DNA from: an uncultured Lachnospiraceae bacterium
GTDB taxonomy: Bacteria; Bacillota; Clostridia; Lachnospirales; Lachnospiraceae
Reading direction: 5' to 3'
NCBI GenBank assembly: GCA_910586405.1
Contig: CAJUII010000019.1
Span: 1 to 43,325 of the forward strand
Length of the DNA: 43,325 nucleotides
Shown: in pieces, positions 42,015 to 43,325 of the stretch
Layout: each line of letters starts with the position of its first letter
Numbering within the stretch: position 1 is the first letter of the stretch
Translations under genes and position numbers: made by a program
The notes under the pieces: generated by a model
Database searches by the model: none
The model's input: only the letters and a program-made list of their open reading frames with translations
What the model was told of the DNA's origin: nothing

Positions 42015-43211
42015 CTATCTGACAAATTCTATCCAATTAGCAATCCTGGCAGCCTCACTATCAATCCATACAATCTGGTCTGGTTTTACGCCTTCACTTA
42101 CCAGACTTTTATGAATGGACTGATATGCCCCTTGGCTAAACACCGCTACAACAACTTTGTCGGATTTCTGAATCACTGTTTCCTCTAATGTACATACTTT
42201 CATTCCTATACGCTGATAATATCCTGCATTCCGATCTACCAATACCCTCACTTGCAATTTTTCACATGACATAGCATATTGATATACAGCTCTGCCCAGA
42301 GCACCTGCCCCATATATAACAATAGAATCGCCTTCATTTACTTCATTAAATGGAAATAATATATGATTCCCATCTATTTGCACAATCTTTCTATAAGCCC
42401 TGACCATCAGATTATTGATTGTATACTTGTCTAACTGCCTGTTGACTAACAGATCGATTCCAAGCTCTTTAAATGACTTTATAAGCCAAGAATGCAATAA
42501 AACAGCATTGTCATATTCCCTGTTTTCATTCCTGTTTCCCATCATCATAGAATTTGTATGATGGCAATAATGATAGTGCACTGTATCCAAAATCACAATG
42601 CTCTTTGCCATTGCCAGCATCGGATAAACAGCCGCCGCATCCTCCCCCACCTGAACGGACAATGGTATCTTAGTCATGTGCTTGACAACGATTTCCCTAC
42701 GAAATATCTTATTGCATAGATATGGTTGAATACCAATTCCAAAAAACTCCATACAACAAATCATATTCTCGTATAGTTTTTCCCGTTCATCTTGTGTTTG
42801 ATATACACCCGCTTCAACTTGGTTTAAAACCGTTATACAATTACCACCAAAATCATCAATAATTCCCTCTGCAACGATATCTGCATTTTCACATTTTGCA
42901 GCATCACATAATGTCTGATACATATCTGGTTCTATCCAGTCATCGGCATCGACAAAGCCGATATATTCACCTGATGCAATCTGAATACCCGCCTGTCTCG
43001 CACTTACCAGTCCACCATTTTTTTTATGTAATACTTTTATTCTTGAATCTTTTAGGGCATACTCATCACATATCTTTCTCGAACAATCTATCGATCCATC
43101 ATCAACGAATATAATTTCCAGATCTTTATATGTCTGAGAGACTATACTTTGTATACATTGAGACAAATATTTTTCCATATTATAAACAGGTATTACAATG
43201 CTGATCTTCAT
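42015..43211 (-). CDS. GT2 family glycosyltransferase with C-terminal YGAG module
   Basis: The 398-residue protein has an N-terminal GT-A catalytic domain: ISIVIPVYNMEKYL at residues 3-16, IIFVDDGS (33-40) and the metal-binding VDADDW (87-92). After a helical linker, residues about 295-385 form a Rossmann-like module with DSIVIYGAGALGRAVYQYAM (YGAG at 300-303) and KVVVAVFSQGAYQSIHKSLV. No membrane helix is seen, so it acts at the cytoplasmic face. AAGGA lies 8 bases before the ATG at 43211; the ATG at 43220 is too close. It is the most upstream gene in the window of a glycan operon that may continue beyond 43325. The final 105 bases are AT-rich with no firm promoter. Confidence 0.88.
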   Translation of the reverse strand: MKISIVIPVYNMEKYLSQCIQSIVSQTYKDLEIIFVDDGSIDCSRKICDEYALKDSRIKVLHKKNGGLVSARQAGIQIASGEYIGFVDADDWIEPDMYQTLCDAAKCENADIVAEGIIDDFGGNCITVLNQVEAGVYQTQDEREKLYENMICCMEFFGIGIQPYLCNKIFRREIVVKHMTKIPLSVQVGEDAAAVYPMLAMAKSIVILDTVHYHYCHHTNSMMMGNRNENREYDNAVLLHSWLIKSFKELGIDLLVNRQLDKYTINNLMVRAYRKIVQIDGNHILFPFNEVNEGDSIVIYGAGALGRAVYQYAMSCEKLQVRVLVDRNAGYYQRIGMKVCTLEETVIQKSDKVVVAVFSQGAYQSIHKSLVSEGVKPDQIVWIDSEAARIANWIEFVR

Positions 43212-43325
43212 ATTTTTCATCCTTATTTTTGCATATATTTTGCAAAATTATATGGTACTATACAACGCACTTATATAATAAGTCTTTTAACAATATATCA
43301 TAATGACTGAAAATAAGAATGTTTT

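Noticed and set aside
1..43325. CRISPR arrays, rRNA or tRNA genes, insertion sequences
   Set aside because: No regularly spaced repeats, no cloverleaf-like sequences and no transposase-like frames were seen on reading both strands.

Overview
The window looks like a chromosomal segment from a spore-forming Firmicute of the class Clostridia, most likely family Lachnospiraceae. The grounds are the gene content (spoVB, spoIIM, remA, ribonuclease Y, a PHP-type histidinol phosphatase), AGGAGG-type ribosome sites, TTGACA/TATAAT promoters, and a DUF5716/DUF5717 pair that I associate with that family. No rRNA, tRNA, IS element, prophage or CRISPR array is visible.

Layout. (1) 189-5612: hisK, mnmA (convergent), spoVB, a DAHP synthase and xerD. 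(2) 5799-14304, all minus strand, is a housekeeping block. Read in transcription order it is yicC, remA, rpoZ, rimO, pgsA, then recA-recX, then rny, then nudF-spoIIM, ahead of xerD. The guanylate kinase gene usually found between remA and rpoZ is absent. recA has a clear promoter with two LexA-type boxes. (3) 14547-18945: an LtaS-like polyglycerolphosphate synthase and a YfhO-family membrane protein, probably for lipoteichoic acid synthesis and decoration. (4) 19018-23414: a hypothetical protein, a MATE transporter, an HPr-like protein lacking the phosphorylatable histidine, an AraC regulator and a BMP-type nucleoside-binding lipoprotein. (5) 23499-28758: purine genes in the order purC, purF, purB, purA (minus strand). 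(6) 28790-35797: four tightly spaced genes of unknown function (DUF5717 giant solenoid protein, DUF5716 Hsp70/actin-like protein, TPR protein, coiled-coil membrane protein) that run directly into purC. (7) 36001-43211: a glycan or surface-polymer locus with GT2, FkbM methyltransferase, GT32, DUF4422, NAD-dependent epimerase and two IspD/TarI-like cytidylyltransferases.

Main points of interest. The four-gene DUF5717/DUF5716/TPR/coiled-coil module looks like a machine built round a divergent ASKHA-fold protein, and its biology is unknown to me. In the glycan locus, four consecutive enzymes of unrelated catalytic families each carry a small Rossmann-like module with a YGAG or WGTG loop. One of the two tandem cytidylyltransferases has lost the glycine and arginine of its nucleotide-binding loop. 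Start codons were chosen by Shine-Dalgarno spacing, so several are downstream of the longest possible ORF start. Family names come from recognition of motifs by eye, not from a search.
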